Position numbers and translations under genes: made by a program. A stretch of DNA of 64,000 nucleotides from Pantoea cypripedii (lineage in GTDB: Bacteria; Pseudomonadota; Gammaproteobacteria; Enterobacterales; Enterobacteriaceae), in NCBI RefSeq assembly GCF_002095535.1, contig NZ_MLJI01000001.1, positions 1,911,832 to 1,975,831 of the forward strand. Reading direction: 5' to 3'. Of this stretch, positions 56,201 through 64,000 are shown one piece after another. The notes beneath the pieces are model-generated. The model was not told the origin of the DNA. It ran no database searches and worked only from the letters and a program-made list of their open reading frames with translations. Numbering within the stretch: position 1 is the first letter of the stretch; each line of letters begins with the position of its first letter.

Positions 56201-58327
56201 TTACTGGAAGGCGTAGCTTACGGTCAGGCCAACGCTGTAGTTGCGGCCAGGCGCCGGTTCGTAGTAACGACCATTGCTCTCGTTCACAATCACCGAACCA
56301 ATATAGTTGCGGTCGAACAGATTATCGACGCGGGTAAACGCATCCAGCGTCCAGCTCTCGTGGATCAACCATTTGTAACCGGTGTTCAGACCCACCACGG
56401 TGTAAGCCGGGGCTTTCACATCGTTTTCATCATCAGCGGCGATATCGCTCATATAACGCACATCGGCTCCGGCATACCAGCCGTATTCAGGCGCGTATGA
56501 CAATCCGGCGTACGCCATGTTGCGCGCAATTCCTGGGATGCGATTACCGTCGCAACTGTCCGTACCACAGGCGTTGCTGCGATAGCGCGCATCCAGCAGG
56601 GTCCATGCCGCTTTCAGCCGCCAGTTCTCACCGAACTGCTGATCCAGGCCCAGTTCCAGACCACGACGACGGGTTTGTCCGGCATTTTTATAGCTGGTCC
56701 GTCCGTTGCTGCTGCTATCCGCGACGATTTCATTATCCGTATCGGTCTGGAAAATAGCGGCGGTCAGCAGGCCATAACCGATACGTTTTTTAGTCCCCAG
56801 TTCAACGGTATCGCTGGTAGCGGGTTTCAGACCGAGATTGAGTCCGGACTGTCCATCAGAGCGGTATGACAACTCATTAATGGTCGGGGTCTCAAAACCA
56901 CGACCTGCAGAAACATAGGCGTTCCAGCTATCGTCGATGGCATATTTCAGAGAGGCCGCAGGCAGCCAGCGATGGTAGGTGGCGTTGCCACTGTCGTCGC
57001 CGTTGCCGGGGGTGATGTAGAAATCGTTGGAGTCAAAATTGACGGTGCTGTAACGCACGCCAGCATCCAGCGACCACTTATCCGTCAGCTGCCAGGCGGT
57101 TTGCAGATAAGGATCAAGATTCCACATCAGATTGCGTTCATTACGACGCATATCGCCCATCACGCCGTAATCGGTCACGCCGTTACTGGTGGTGAAGTTT
57201 TCGTAACCTTTGCGGCGTTCGGTCATGGTTTCATAATCGAGACCGCCGGTTACCGTGAGCGGAATGCTGAACAGGGTGTCGCGATGGGTCCAGCGAGTAT
57301 CGATACCCTGATAATGACGGGTAAGGGAAATCACGCCACCCGGATGTGCCGCGTTGGTCTGCGCACTGGCCGGAATAGACTGATACTGGGTGGTTTCACG
57401 CACACCGGCGTACATCATCACGCTCAGGTCGTCGTTTTCGCTCATCTGACGCTGATAATGCAGGCCGCCCTGGGTCTGATCGACAGTTTTACGCGCGTTG
57501 TACAAGGTGACATTGCTCGCCACCTGGCGCGGGTTTTGCTGCCACTGTGCTTCGGTTAATCCGCCCGGATCCTGCGCATCCACATGAACGCTGTTGAACA
57601 GCAGCGTCAGGGTGCTGACATCATTAATACGCACACCCAGCTTCGCGTTACCGAGATTTTTCTCGGCCGAGCTATGGTCGCGATAACCGTGCGTGGTAAA
57701 GCGTGAAGCGGAGATGGTGTAGTTGACGTCCCCGGCATGGGTGCCATCGCCGGTCGCGCCGCTGGCTTTAATGCTGTTGCGCCAGCTGCCGTAACTGCCG
57801 TACCAGCTGCTGGCTTCCAGCGTGGTGGGCTGCTGGCCGGTTTGGGTTTCAACATTGATCACGCCGCCGGACGAGTTGCCATACAGCGCAGAAAAGGGGC
57901 CGCGCAGCACTTCAACGTGGTCGATCGATCCGATGTCAACGTTTGAGGTCTGGCCCTGACCATCCGGCATGGTGGCTGGGATCCCGTCCACGTACATGCG
58001 AATGCCGCGCAGGCCATAAGTGGAACGTGAACCAAAGCCGCGCACCGAAATCTGTAAATCCTGGGCATAATTTTGCCGGTTCTGGATTTGCAGACCGGGC
58101 ACCCCATAGAGATTTTCCGACAGGTTAACGCGCGGTGCCGCATGGCGCATATCTTCACCAGAAACCACGCTGACCGCTGCTGGCGTATCCAGTTCGGACA
58201 AACCAGAACCGGCGGGAGTGGCGCTGACCACCATGGTATTGCTGGCGTCATCCGCTGCCAGTAACGGTAAGGGGAACACCGCAGGCAGCGCCAGCCACAG
58301 CCCCTGACGCAGTAAAGCTATTTTCAT
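56201..58327 (-). CDS. yncD: TonB-dependent outer membrane receptor, YncD/PqqU-like
   Basis: 708-residue receptor from ATG 58327 with a signal peptide (MKIALLRQGLWLALPAVFPLPLLAA). A TonB box-like segment (NTMVVSA) is followed by the plug domain (ELDTPAAVSVVSGEDMRHAAPRVNLSENLYGVPGLQIQNRQNYAQDLQISVRGFGSRSTYGLRGIRMYVDGIPATMPDGQGQTSN) and the 22-strand barrel, ending with an aromatic-terminal strand SVGLTVSYAFQ. It matches E. coli YncD, reported as the PQQ receptor PqqU, almost throughout (GRGFETPTINELSYR, FETPT). A TTG at 58345 in frame is not used. No neighbouring PQQ or siderophore genes. No clear Fur box was seen upstream. Confidence 0.9.
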   Translation of the reverse strand: MKIALLRQGLWLALPAVFPLPLLAADDASNTMVVSATPAGSGLSELDTPAAVSVVSGEDMRHAAPRVNLSENLYGVPGLQIQNRQNYAQDLQISVRGFGSRSTYGLRGIRMYVDGIPATMPDGQGQTSNVDIGSIDHVEVLRGPFSALYGNSSGGVINVETQTGQQPTTLEASSWYGSYGSWRNSIKASGATGDGTHAGDVNYTISASRFTTHGYRDHSSAEKNLGNAKLGVRINDVSTLTLLFNSVHVDAQDPGGLTEAQWQQNPRQVASNVTLYNARKTVDQTQGGLHYQRQMSENDDLSVMMYAGVRETTQYQSIPASAQTNAAHPGGVISLTRHYQGIDTRWTHRDTLFSIPLTVTGGLDYETMTERRKGYENFTTSNGVTDYGVMGDMRRNERNLMWNLDPYLQTAWQLTDKWSLDAGVRYSTVNFDSNDFYITPGNGDDSGNATYHRWLPAASLKYAIDDSWNAYVSAGRGFETPTINELSYRSDGQSGLNLGLKPATSDTVELGTKKRIGYGLLTAAIFQTDTDNEIVADSSSNGRTSYKNAGQTRRRGLELGLDQQFGENWRLKAAWTLLDARYRSNACGTDSCDGNRIPGIARNMAYAGLSYAPEYGWYAGADVRYMSDIAADDENDVKAPAYTVVGLNTGYKWLIHESWTLDAFTRVDNLFDRNYIGSVIVNESNGRYYEPAPGRNYSVGLTVSYAFQ

Positions 58328-58999
58328 TATGAAAGACCGTAACAAAAGAAGTGAAATGTACCGGACGGAACATTATGGCGCATATGTTAATGGTTTTATC
58401 CGTTGTTGGCATTACTTTTCAAGTCTTTGATTCCGTTTTAAGAAGTTATATGGCCTCCTTTTTACTCGTTAGTTGGCTCTGAGTTTTTTCGCATATAACT
58501 CACTCTCAATTCGCCGCCAGTTCCAGACAACGATCACGGCGACAGAACAGGCAAAATCCTCACTGATGAATTCATGTTTATTTATTGCTCTGCCAGTGAA
58601 TGGTGATGCATCGCAGAAGGATAGTGCGCTGTTCTGTTCTACGAATGGCGAAACACCCTATTCGGTTGAGCGCACTGCGGTGATCGCGAAAGCAGTAGCT
58701 ACGACGGGAGTTGGTGTGGGTTATTTTACATATATGGCCTCAGCTGCACAGACTACCGTTAACCTTGCTGTTGCTGAATAGGCTATTTTAGCATGGCTAA
58801 GTCACCATCTGACTTGGCGGCAATGTATACGCAGGCCAAACGCCGCATGACAGCCAGAGACCTCACATTGCTTTAATGCGTAGTTTAAACAGTCACATAA
58901 AATAACGCGCATTAAATTAGAAACGATTAATACATGCCAGGTTCTAATTGTATTTGCATCACTACTCCCTTTAGCTAATAAACATCAAGGAGATTGATT
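58328..58999. other. 672-bp gene-poor entry to phage-derived region
   Basis: AT-rich spacer between yncD and the first tailspike. An open frame on the plus strand at 58566-58781 (71 codons, MNSCLFIALPVNGDASQKDS start) and a 27-codon one at 58793-58876 (MAKSPSDLAAMYTQAKRRM) lack ribosome sites and resemble nothing I know; both may be remnants. The ribosome site AAGGAG of the tailspike is at 58988. No tRNA or att site was found. Confidence 0.4.
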
Positions 59000-60682
59000 A
59001 TGGCCGAAGTAGATAGTCAGAAGCTTACCTCTGCTGAGTTGAGTTCATTGTTTACACCCGAAGATTATGGCGTGATTGCAAACGATCAAACCTATGCACA
59101 TACCAACTCACTATGCATTTACAATATGCTGGAGGCAATCCGGACAGCAGGAGGTGGGGTAATTTGGATGAACCCAAATGCAACTTACTGGGTTGACTTT
59201 GTTAACTTCATTCCAGGTAATGTTGTTATTTATGCAAACAATGCCACTATCAAACATGTGAATCCTACTTCGGCATATGGGCGCGGTGGTCTGGTAATTG
59301 GCAGTAGCAGGGAATGGAATTACGCCACTGCTAAAGCGCTTTATGTTGCCGGAACTTATCCAGGTTCTATCAGCACATCTGGTGTTACGGACCTGCCGCT
59401 CGGCACATATCTTAGAGATAATCAGTCTTATGTTCAGGCTCAGAACGTAACAATCCACGACCTGCGAATGGAAGCATATTTCTCCAGTTCAACATCCTGG
59501 GGTGGTTATGCGATCAACTGCGTTAATGCGCAGCATGTGAGAATTTACAACCTCAAAACATACGGATGGACTCAGGCATTTAATTTTGGAAACGACTCTT
59601 CAACATCATCTCCATCATGCCATGATGTAATGGCATATGGAGTGACTGTTGAACAGGCTGATATGGTGCAGACCTATTATGCACTCGGATTTATTGCCAA
59701 CTCTACAAACTGCGGTGTTGATGGTGGCACTCTGTTAACTGCAATGACAGCCGGGTCTACAAATGGTTCTGGTGTGGCTACGAACTATGTTGAAAGTGCA
59801 ATAATCAGGAATATAAAAATTCCAAGCCTTGGGCTTACAACTCAATCAGAAGGGGTTTTATTAAATAATTCCAAAGGAGGGATAGTAGAAAATATCGACA
59901 TAAGAAACTGCACTAACGTGATATCTACATATTTCACCGTGAGTGGTTACAACGATTCAACCATGCCGAATGTGATAAGGAACATCACAGGGCAGGGGGT
60001 AAACATAATTTCAATTTACGCTCAGTATGCACATATTGAATCCTTTGAAGGTGTTGGTAACTTTACCTATGATATTTATTTTGCAAATAATAATGCTGCA
60101 AACAACACAATCAGCCAGACACCAAAGGTAATGGGTTTTGGTGGAACTAATCTTGTGTCATGGTTTATTCAGAACAACGTAATAAGTGGCTGGATTCGTA
60201 AGTATTTCTATATCCGGCCTGCGGCAATCCTACTTAATGACAAGGCTGATACAACATCATGGAATGATAATATCACCGTTGCGACCAAGAGCGGTACCAA
60301 CCTCTACTTTGAGTGGCAGATTCCGGAGGGAGTAAAGGCAGTTGATGATATCAGGGCTTATATAACGTTTGGTCCGGGTTCTCAGGATGCAGGGTCAAAC
60401 TTTGAGATAGCCCTTACACAGATGGTTGCGTATGACGGTAATGCAAACACTGCACCAAATGTACTCTTCAGCAATAGCAAAACAGCCGACGGAAGTACGG
60501 GAACAACTTTAGTTGCTCAAATCACGACTGACCTTGGGATGGTTAGATTATCTGACACAAGTAATACGATATCAGGCACTACATATACAGGTCTGGCATA
60601 TAGCCATTACATACGAATCCGGGCTACATCAAATGTTGCCAATAACGTTTTCAAGCATATGCGAGTTGCGGGGTATAACTAA
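59000..60682 (+). CDS. Phage tailspike-like beta-helix protein 1
   Basis: 560-residue protein from ATG 59000, chosen because AAGGAG ends 6 bases before it; a TTG lies 6 bases earlier. After a short N-terminus (MAEVDSQKLTSAELSSLFTPEDYGVIAND) comes a region of beta-strand turns rich in N, T, S and G: IPGNVVIYANNATIKH, AQNVTIHDLRMEAYF, AQHVRIYNLKTYG, ESAIIRNIKIPS, GGIVENIDIRN. This is the pattern of a right-handed parallel beta-helix, as in tailspikes that bind or cut O-antigen. The C-terminal ~150 residues (from about 405) look like a beta-sandwich. No virion head-binding domain of known type is visible, so attachment to a tail is uncertain. AT-rich and alone on its strand. Confidence 0.65.
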   Translation: MAEVDSQKLTSAELSSLFTPEDYGVIANDQTYAHTNSLCIYNMLEAIRTAGGGVIWMNPNATYWVDFVNFIPGNVVIYANNATIKHVNPTSAYGRGGLVIGSSREWNYATAKALYVAGTYPGSISTSGVTDLPLGTYLRDNQSYVQAQNVTIHDLRMEAYFSSSTSWGGYAINCVNAQHVRIYNLKTYGWTQAFNFGNDSSTSSPSCHDVMAYGVTVEQADMVQTYYALGFIANSTNCGVDGGTLLTAMTAGSTNGSGVATNYVESAIIRNIKIPSLGLTTQSEGVLLNNSKGGIVENIDIRNCTNVISTYFTVSGYNDSTMPNVIRNITGQGVNIISIYAQYAHIESFEGVGNFTYDIYFANNNAANNTISQTPKVMGFGGTNLVSWFIQNNVISGWIRKYFYIRPAAILLNDKADTTSWNDNITVATKSGTNLYFEWQIPEGVKAVDDIRAYITFGPGSQDAGSNFEIALTQMVAYDGNANTAPNVLFSNSKTADGSTGTTLVAQITTDLGMVRLSDTSNTISGTTYTGLAYSHYIRIRATSNVANNVFKHMRVAGYN

Positions 60683-60829
60683 TGACTGGTTCTGAATCAA
60701 AACAAGCTTCCATGCTTTATTTTGTAAACGTTAATTATTACACAAACTCTGCGCAGAAGACGGCCATATAATCGGCGATACAACTGCTCACCGCGTAATC
60801 CCTGAACACGTACGGGAAAAAGCTAACAG

Positions 60830-60853
60830 GCTGCCATCTGGCAGCTTTTTTTT
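60830..60853 (+). terminator. Terminator downstream of tailspike 1
   Basis: GCTGCC, loop ATCT, GGCAGC, then eight T. It lies 147 bp after the tailspike stop and probably ends its transcript. Confidence 0.85.
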
Positions 60854-60880
60854 GAAAAAAAATCAATTGATTATAAAATC

Positions 60881-61089
60881 ATCTCCCTTGGAGCGATTCC
60901 ACTCGAAACCGATCTTCTAACACGAATAGCGCCATTTCTGCCATCAGATGGTCGGATTGATGGTATTCAGTGCAATACCAAGCGTCAGCAGACATCGGTG
61001 CAGCTAACGCCTATGTGATGAACATCAGCTCCGGTATCCTCTCGCTGAACAGATTGGTATGGATTGAGGCATTATTCTGTTGTTCCTGA
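60881..61089 (+). pseudogene. Decayed phage tail-fibre fragment
   Basis: Two frames on the plus strand keep pieces of a tail-fibre-type gene. The first (from 60881) reads ISLGAIPLETDLLTRIAPFL, like the LGAIPLETD start of many prophage tail proteins. The second (from 60988, shifted frame) reads ADIGAANAYVMNISSGILSL, like the DTGAANAYVV fibre motif. They are joined by a frameshift and end at TGA (61087-61089). This is a remnant, not a gene. Confidence 0.5.
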
Positions 61090-61299
61090 TTTAACGCTAT
61101 GCTATTTGCTCTTACGGGTAGACCATCTCATTTCAGTAGTTGATTTTTAGGATCGACGCGGCGTAAAGGCACCGCCCATGTGTTATATCACACATAATTA
61201 AAAAAAGGACAGACAGATATTAACTCTTCTGGCGGAACGTAATATTACTGACAGAAAAACGCACCAGTATGGTCAGATGTGCGGTTTAGGTGTCATTTA
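61090..61299. other. Gene-free AT-rich spacer in phage relic
   Basis: No ORF or clear motif apart from a weak CGCAC / GTGCG hairpin with a T-run on the minus strand near 61262-61282, which could end the 80-residue gene's transcript. Confidence 0.3.
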
Positions 61300-61542
61300 C
61301 TACGCAGTTGTCGCATTAAATGACGCCAGCCACGTAGTCTCAGTGACATCAGAAGGCAGATCTGCGAATATCAGAGCGTCAATATTACGGACATAATTGT
61401 CTATGATGCGTTCGTTTGAATAGCCATAATCAGGAGTGACAATACAAAGATTATCTGATGTTCGCTGAATTACTAATACAATTGAAACATTCTGCGTCGC
61501 TGAATACAGGTTATACTCAGCAGTTGAAGTCGTAAGATACAT
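61300..61542 (-). CDS. 80-residue unknown protein after tailspike 2
   Basis: Family not recognised. Starts MYLTTSTAEYNLYSATQNVSIVLV and ends DVTETTWLASFNATTA; no signal or membrane segment beyond a short hydrophobic strand. GAGGA six to seven bases before the ATG is a good ribosome site, and it begins only 10 bp after the tailspike 2 stop, so the two form an operon. A tail-assembly or chaperone role is possible from position but not supported by sequence. Confidence 0.6.
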   Translation of the reverse strand: MYLTTSTAEYNLYSATQNVSIVLVIQRTSDNLCIVTPDYGYSNERIIDNYVRNIDALIFADLPSDVTETTWLASFNATTA

Positions 61543-61552
61543 ATAATATTCC

Positions 61553-63307
61553 TCACATGGAGTTTAAATTCAACTCAATTACTGCGGACAAGGCATCAGT
61601 ACTGGTGTTGGTAAAACTGATTGAGGTCCCACTGAAGGTGGCGTAACAGAATGAGTGCGGCCAGAGGCCCGTGTTAATCGCTCCCCCGGTATCAATTGCT
61701 GCCAGATATAATGTGTCGAACGCATCGCACTTTAAAGCGAAACGGTAGGTTGCTTTTTTCTTAGACGCCAGCATCAGTGTCGCGTGACAGTGAATAGCAT
61801 CAAAATTTGAATGATAAAAAATACCGGCCGCGAAATCTAATTCACTTCCTGATGTGTTTTGTATTCTTATTTTCTGGTTATTCCAGTAAATTGCTCCCTG
61901 GCCAATGCTCACAGGCCAGGTTGCTGGGGAAGTGCCAACAAAGTCGGGGAGGTCCATATTGTTCAGTATCACGGTCCTTGCGGTGCTAGTCTGGTCGATG
62001 CGAAGTAATACATATCCTGCGGGTCCTCGTAATATCCAGGAATCAAGCTCCAATTTGGCATCATTTGCAGCCTGAGAATTATTCAATGTTAGCGCATAGG
62101 TTGTCACGGTTGCTGCGGTATCAATGTCAAGAAGGTTACCTCTTGCTTTGAATGTTCTCAGGTCACGAAGCTCACCGAGAGCAACAGCGACAGAACCCTT
62201 ATACCTGATTTCACAATTGTGCATTTCTCTATCCTGGCGGTCATAGAACAGAATTGTTCTGCCAGAGACTGATTCATAGATGCAACCACGCTGAATAATT
62301 TTTGCTGAACCAGATGCGTTACTGGTTCGACTTCGGTGGCAGAAAAGTGAGTTTCCTGAAGTATCAAGGACGCGAACCCTGTTCCTCTCAAATATAAGGG
62401 AACCATCCTGAATAAGATCCAGGCCTCCATATATCATTTCACCAGCGGCGTCAGTTAAGGCATTTGAGACTGCCGTCCCGGACCTGTCATTTGCCGTTGA
62501 GTATCGGTCAACATTGTTATTGGCGAAAACAATGTTCCCCATAGTGATTGCCGCCGCAACCAAATCTGACTCGCTCCCTGTTGCGAAAATAGCAAGCTCA
62601 CCATTTCGGCAGTTGGTTACATAATTGTTATAGACAAAACAATTTCTTCCACCTTCAATATCTATTCCTACATCAGCGCAATGAGATACGTAATTGTCAT
62701 GGATGAAAATTTTCTGACCTACAGCACCCCAAATTCCACCACCGTTGTTAAGAGAGGGGTGCGAAACTTTAGTGATGATATTCGATGATATTTCGATGTT
62801 GGTGGCTAGCCACCACATGATCCCATGACGAACGCCTTCAATATAATTATTCTGAGCTTTGCAATTTGAACACTTATAAAATTTAACAGGGATTCCTGAT
62901 GTATTCAGGAACTGACAGTTGAGCACTTCGGCTCCTGTTTTTCCTGTAGGGATAAGAACACCAGCCCCATTGTAGAATATTTCTCTTACCCCATTGAAAA
63001 TAATGGAACTAATTTTGCTATTGCTCCCAGCTACAAGGCAATGTGACTCTGACCCGGTGATTGTTGTGCCTGTCACATCTGCTGTTAGGGTAATTTCACA
63101 ACCATTAATTGCCCTGAGACTGGCGTTGTCTGCAAGGATGCCTTCACCAGAAATACCAATTGAAACATCAAGAACTTTACTTCGAGGCTCCTGGCAAAAT
63201 AGCTTCCATTTTTCCGTCTCATCACCGATGCCTGTGAAGCCATAATCAGAAGCATATAGCTCTATTGAATTAACAAAATCCTTTGCAATCGTTACTTCAA
63301 CACTCAT
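61553..63307 (-). CDS. Phage tailspike-like beta-helix protein 2
   Basis: 584-residue protein. From about residue 55 it shows repeated beta-helix turns: GCEITLTADVTGTTI, NSKISSIIFNG, GAEVLNCQFLN, NCKAQNNYIEGV, NIEISSNIITK, KIFIHDNYVSHC, NCFVYNNYVTNC, IVFANNNVDRY. This is a pectate-lyase/tailspike-type right-handed helix. The C-terminal ~120 residues are a beta-rich cap. The first nine residues, MSVEVTIAK, resemble the start of DinI, not tailspikes. ATG 63307 follows GGGGGA. Upstream lie two LexA boxes. The operon runs toward the first tailspike. Confidence 0.62.
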   Translation of the reverse strand: MSVEVTIAKDFVNSIELYASDYGFTGIGDETEKWKLFCQEPRSKVLDVSIGISGEGILADNASLRAINGCEITLTADVTGTTITGSESHCLVAGSNSKISSIIFNGVREIFYNGAGVLIPTGKTGAEVLNCQFLNTSGIPVKFYKCSNCKAQNNYIEGVRHGIMWWLATNIEISSNIITKVSHPSLNNGGGIWGAVGQKIFIHDNYVSHCADVGIDIEGGRNCFVYNNYVTNCRNGELAIFATGSESDLVAAAITMGNIVFANNNVDRYSTANDRSGTAVSNALTDAAGEMIYGGLDLIQDGSLIFERNRVRVLDTSGNSLFCHRSRTSNASGSAKIIQRGCIYESVSGRTILFYDRQDREMHNCEIRYKGSVAVALGELRDLRTFKARGNLLDIDTAATVTTYALTLNNSQAANDAKLELDSWILRGPAGYVLLRIDQTSTARTVILNNMDLPDFVGTSPATWPVSIGQGAIYWNNQKIRIQNTSGSELDFAAGIFYHSNFDAIHCHATLMLASKKKATYRFALKCDAFDTLYLAAIDTGGAINTGLWPHSFCYATFSGTSISFTNTSTDALSAVIELNLNSM

Positions 63308-63394
63308 GCTTCCCCCTGGAATGTGAACTGTATGGATGTACAGCTAAGTTATATACTGTAAATTTATACAGTTCAATATGCAGAGGTGAAAATC
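63308..63394. promoter_or_regulatory. Divergent promoter with two LexA boxes
   Basis: Two sequences fit CTGT-N8-ACAG: AACTGTATGGATGTACAGCT (63326-63345) and TACTGTAAATTTATACAGTT (63354-63373), centres 28 bp apart. Both agree with the SOS box in all eight conserved positions and the second is very close to the full consensus. They lie between tailspike 2 on the minus strand and a small ORF on the plus strand, so both could be SOS-inducible. Confidence 0.9.
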
Positions 63395-63574
63395 ATGGAC
63401 CTCCTGCGCCAGTTAAGTGACTACTTCGGGTGACGCATCGACCTGAACGAGATAATGAATGCCCGCTATGAAGGCACAATCACGGTGGAGACTGTTGGCG
63501 GTCGGGTAGTGGTGGACACATCAATCAGATCGGGGCAGGTCCGACGATATAATGTAGGTACCCCATTGCCGTGA
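63395..63574 (+). pseudogene. Small LexA-box ORF interrupted by in-frame TGA
   Basis: AGAGGTG followed six bases later by ATG (63395) gives MDLLRQLSDYFG and then TGA at 63431-63433. The same frame continues as RIDLNEIMNARYEGTITVET and VGGRVVVDTSIRSGQVRRYN to TGA at 63572-63574, 60 codons in all. It is either a nonsense-mutated gene or a 12-codon peptide followed by a second ORF from the internal ATG at 63455. Family not recognised. Confidence 0.5.
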
Positions 63575-63839
63575 AATTCAATCAAACCGCTATTGTGCAT
63601 TTTTGCGATGATTTACTATGCAGGAAAGCTGTAAATTATCTTTGTAAATCATCGTACTATCTGACTTTCACAACCATCCGGATTGCGCACTAAAGCTTTG
63701 CAGGGATGCAAAGAGTTGTTGTATGCTCTGCGTTACCAGATTGGTGACACTTCATACAATTCCACTCTGTGACTTCACTGTCTGGTTGGTTTTTTTGACT
63801 CTTTATTGTGACCCCTTGAGCCGTGATCGGGAGGTTTGG
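63575..63839. other. Spacer before right-edge gene
   Basis: AT-rich 265 bp with no ORF noted. A stretch of T at 63789-63797 could be part of a promoter or terminator, without a convincing stem. GGGAGG near 63829 is the ribosome site of the next gene. Confidence 0.35.
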
Positions 63840-64000
63840 ATGACAACTTTAGCGCGACGCTCTGTGCAAACGATTAAAAATCGCACGCAGTACGTTGACT
63901 CATTTATCGATTCTGAAACTTCAAATGAATTCACTGTGCTTCGTTTAAGTGAGCGCCAGTCCCCTCAGCGTCAACTTTTTATCGTTACACTGAATGACAC
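63840..64000 (+). CDS. Unknown gene, first 53 codons (3' end outside window)
   Basis: ATG at 63840 after GGGAGG (spacing six). The visible part reads MTTLARRSVQTIKNRTQYVD then SFIDSETSNEFTVLRLSERQ and ends at the edge in LFIVTLNDT. I do not recognise the family. The position after a phage-derived stretch suggests it is phage-related, but the sequence alone does not say. Confidence 0.6.
   Translation, partial: MTTLARRSVQTIKNRTQYVDSFIDSETSNEFTVLRLSERQSPQRQLFIVTLND

Noticed and set aside
58473..58781. 102-codon ORF (or 71 codons from the inner ATG) before tailspike 1
   Set aside because: No ribosome site at either start and no known family; treated as possible remnant in the spacer entry.

Overview
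The window looks like chromosome of a plant- or environment-associated Enterobacterales member, most likely Erwiniaceae and Pantoea-like. Many genes are close relatives of E. coli K-12 genes (nth-rsx, cnu, ydgJ, add, ydgA, manA, fumC, tus, sutR/ydcO, yncD), but the order is rearranged and E. coli-absent blocks are inserted. A tus gene with two Ter-type sites in front of it places the window in the replication terminus half of the chromosome. This is recognition by eye; no search was run.

Layout. 1-2627: end of betB and all of betA (choline to glycine betaine). 2767-4467: a glutamine-amidotransferase-like gene and a zinc-free quinone-oxidoreductase-like gene. 4476-10742: nth and the complete rsxABCDGE electron-transfer operon, then ydgK and cnu. 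12306-16835: a galactofuranose-type ABC importer (ytfQRT-yjfF). 16946-20540: two AT-richer tandem paralogues of unknown family, each with two copies of a ~280-residue unit; the downstream one has an in-frame TAA. 20732-28862: arabinose genes, araBA (without araD) divergent from araFGH-araC. 28940-38506: ydgJ, a secreted GH19 chitinase, add, ydgA, manA, fumC and tus. 38719-45636: an MFS transporter and an OqxAB-type efflux module with RarA- and OqxR-like regulators. 45724-53069: a barnase/barstar pair and the srfABC operon. 53222-58327: ydcO/sutR, a MarR regulator with an isochorismatase-fold hydrolase, and a TonB receptor of the YncD/PqqU type. 58328-64000: AT-rich phage-derived DNA with two convergent beta-helix tailspike-like genes, decayed tail-fibre sequence between them, paired LexA boxes, a small ORF broken by TGA, and the start of an unidentified gene.

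How the genes work together. The ytf and ara blocks form a roughly 17 kb sugar-uptake segment lying between cnu and ydgJ, which are close neighbours in E. coli. The chitinase, arabinose and galactofuranose uptake and a PQQ/siderophore-type receptor suit a plant- or soil-associated scavenger. OqxAB-RarA-OqxR is a self-contained efflux and regulation module. Several intergenic regions carry clear palindromes or direct repeats that are good operator candidates. A short GCGAT..ATCGC hairpin family recurs at gene ends.

The least explained parts are the tandem duplicated proteins at 16946-20540, the srfABC NTPase-like operon, and the LexA-controlled divergent phage locus at 63308-63574.
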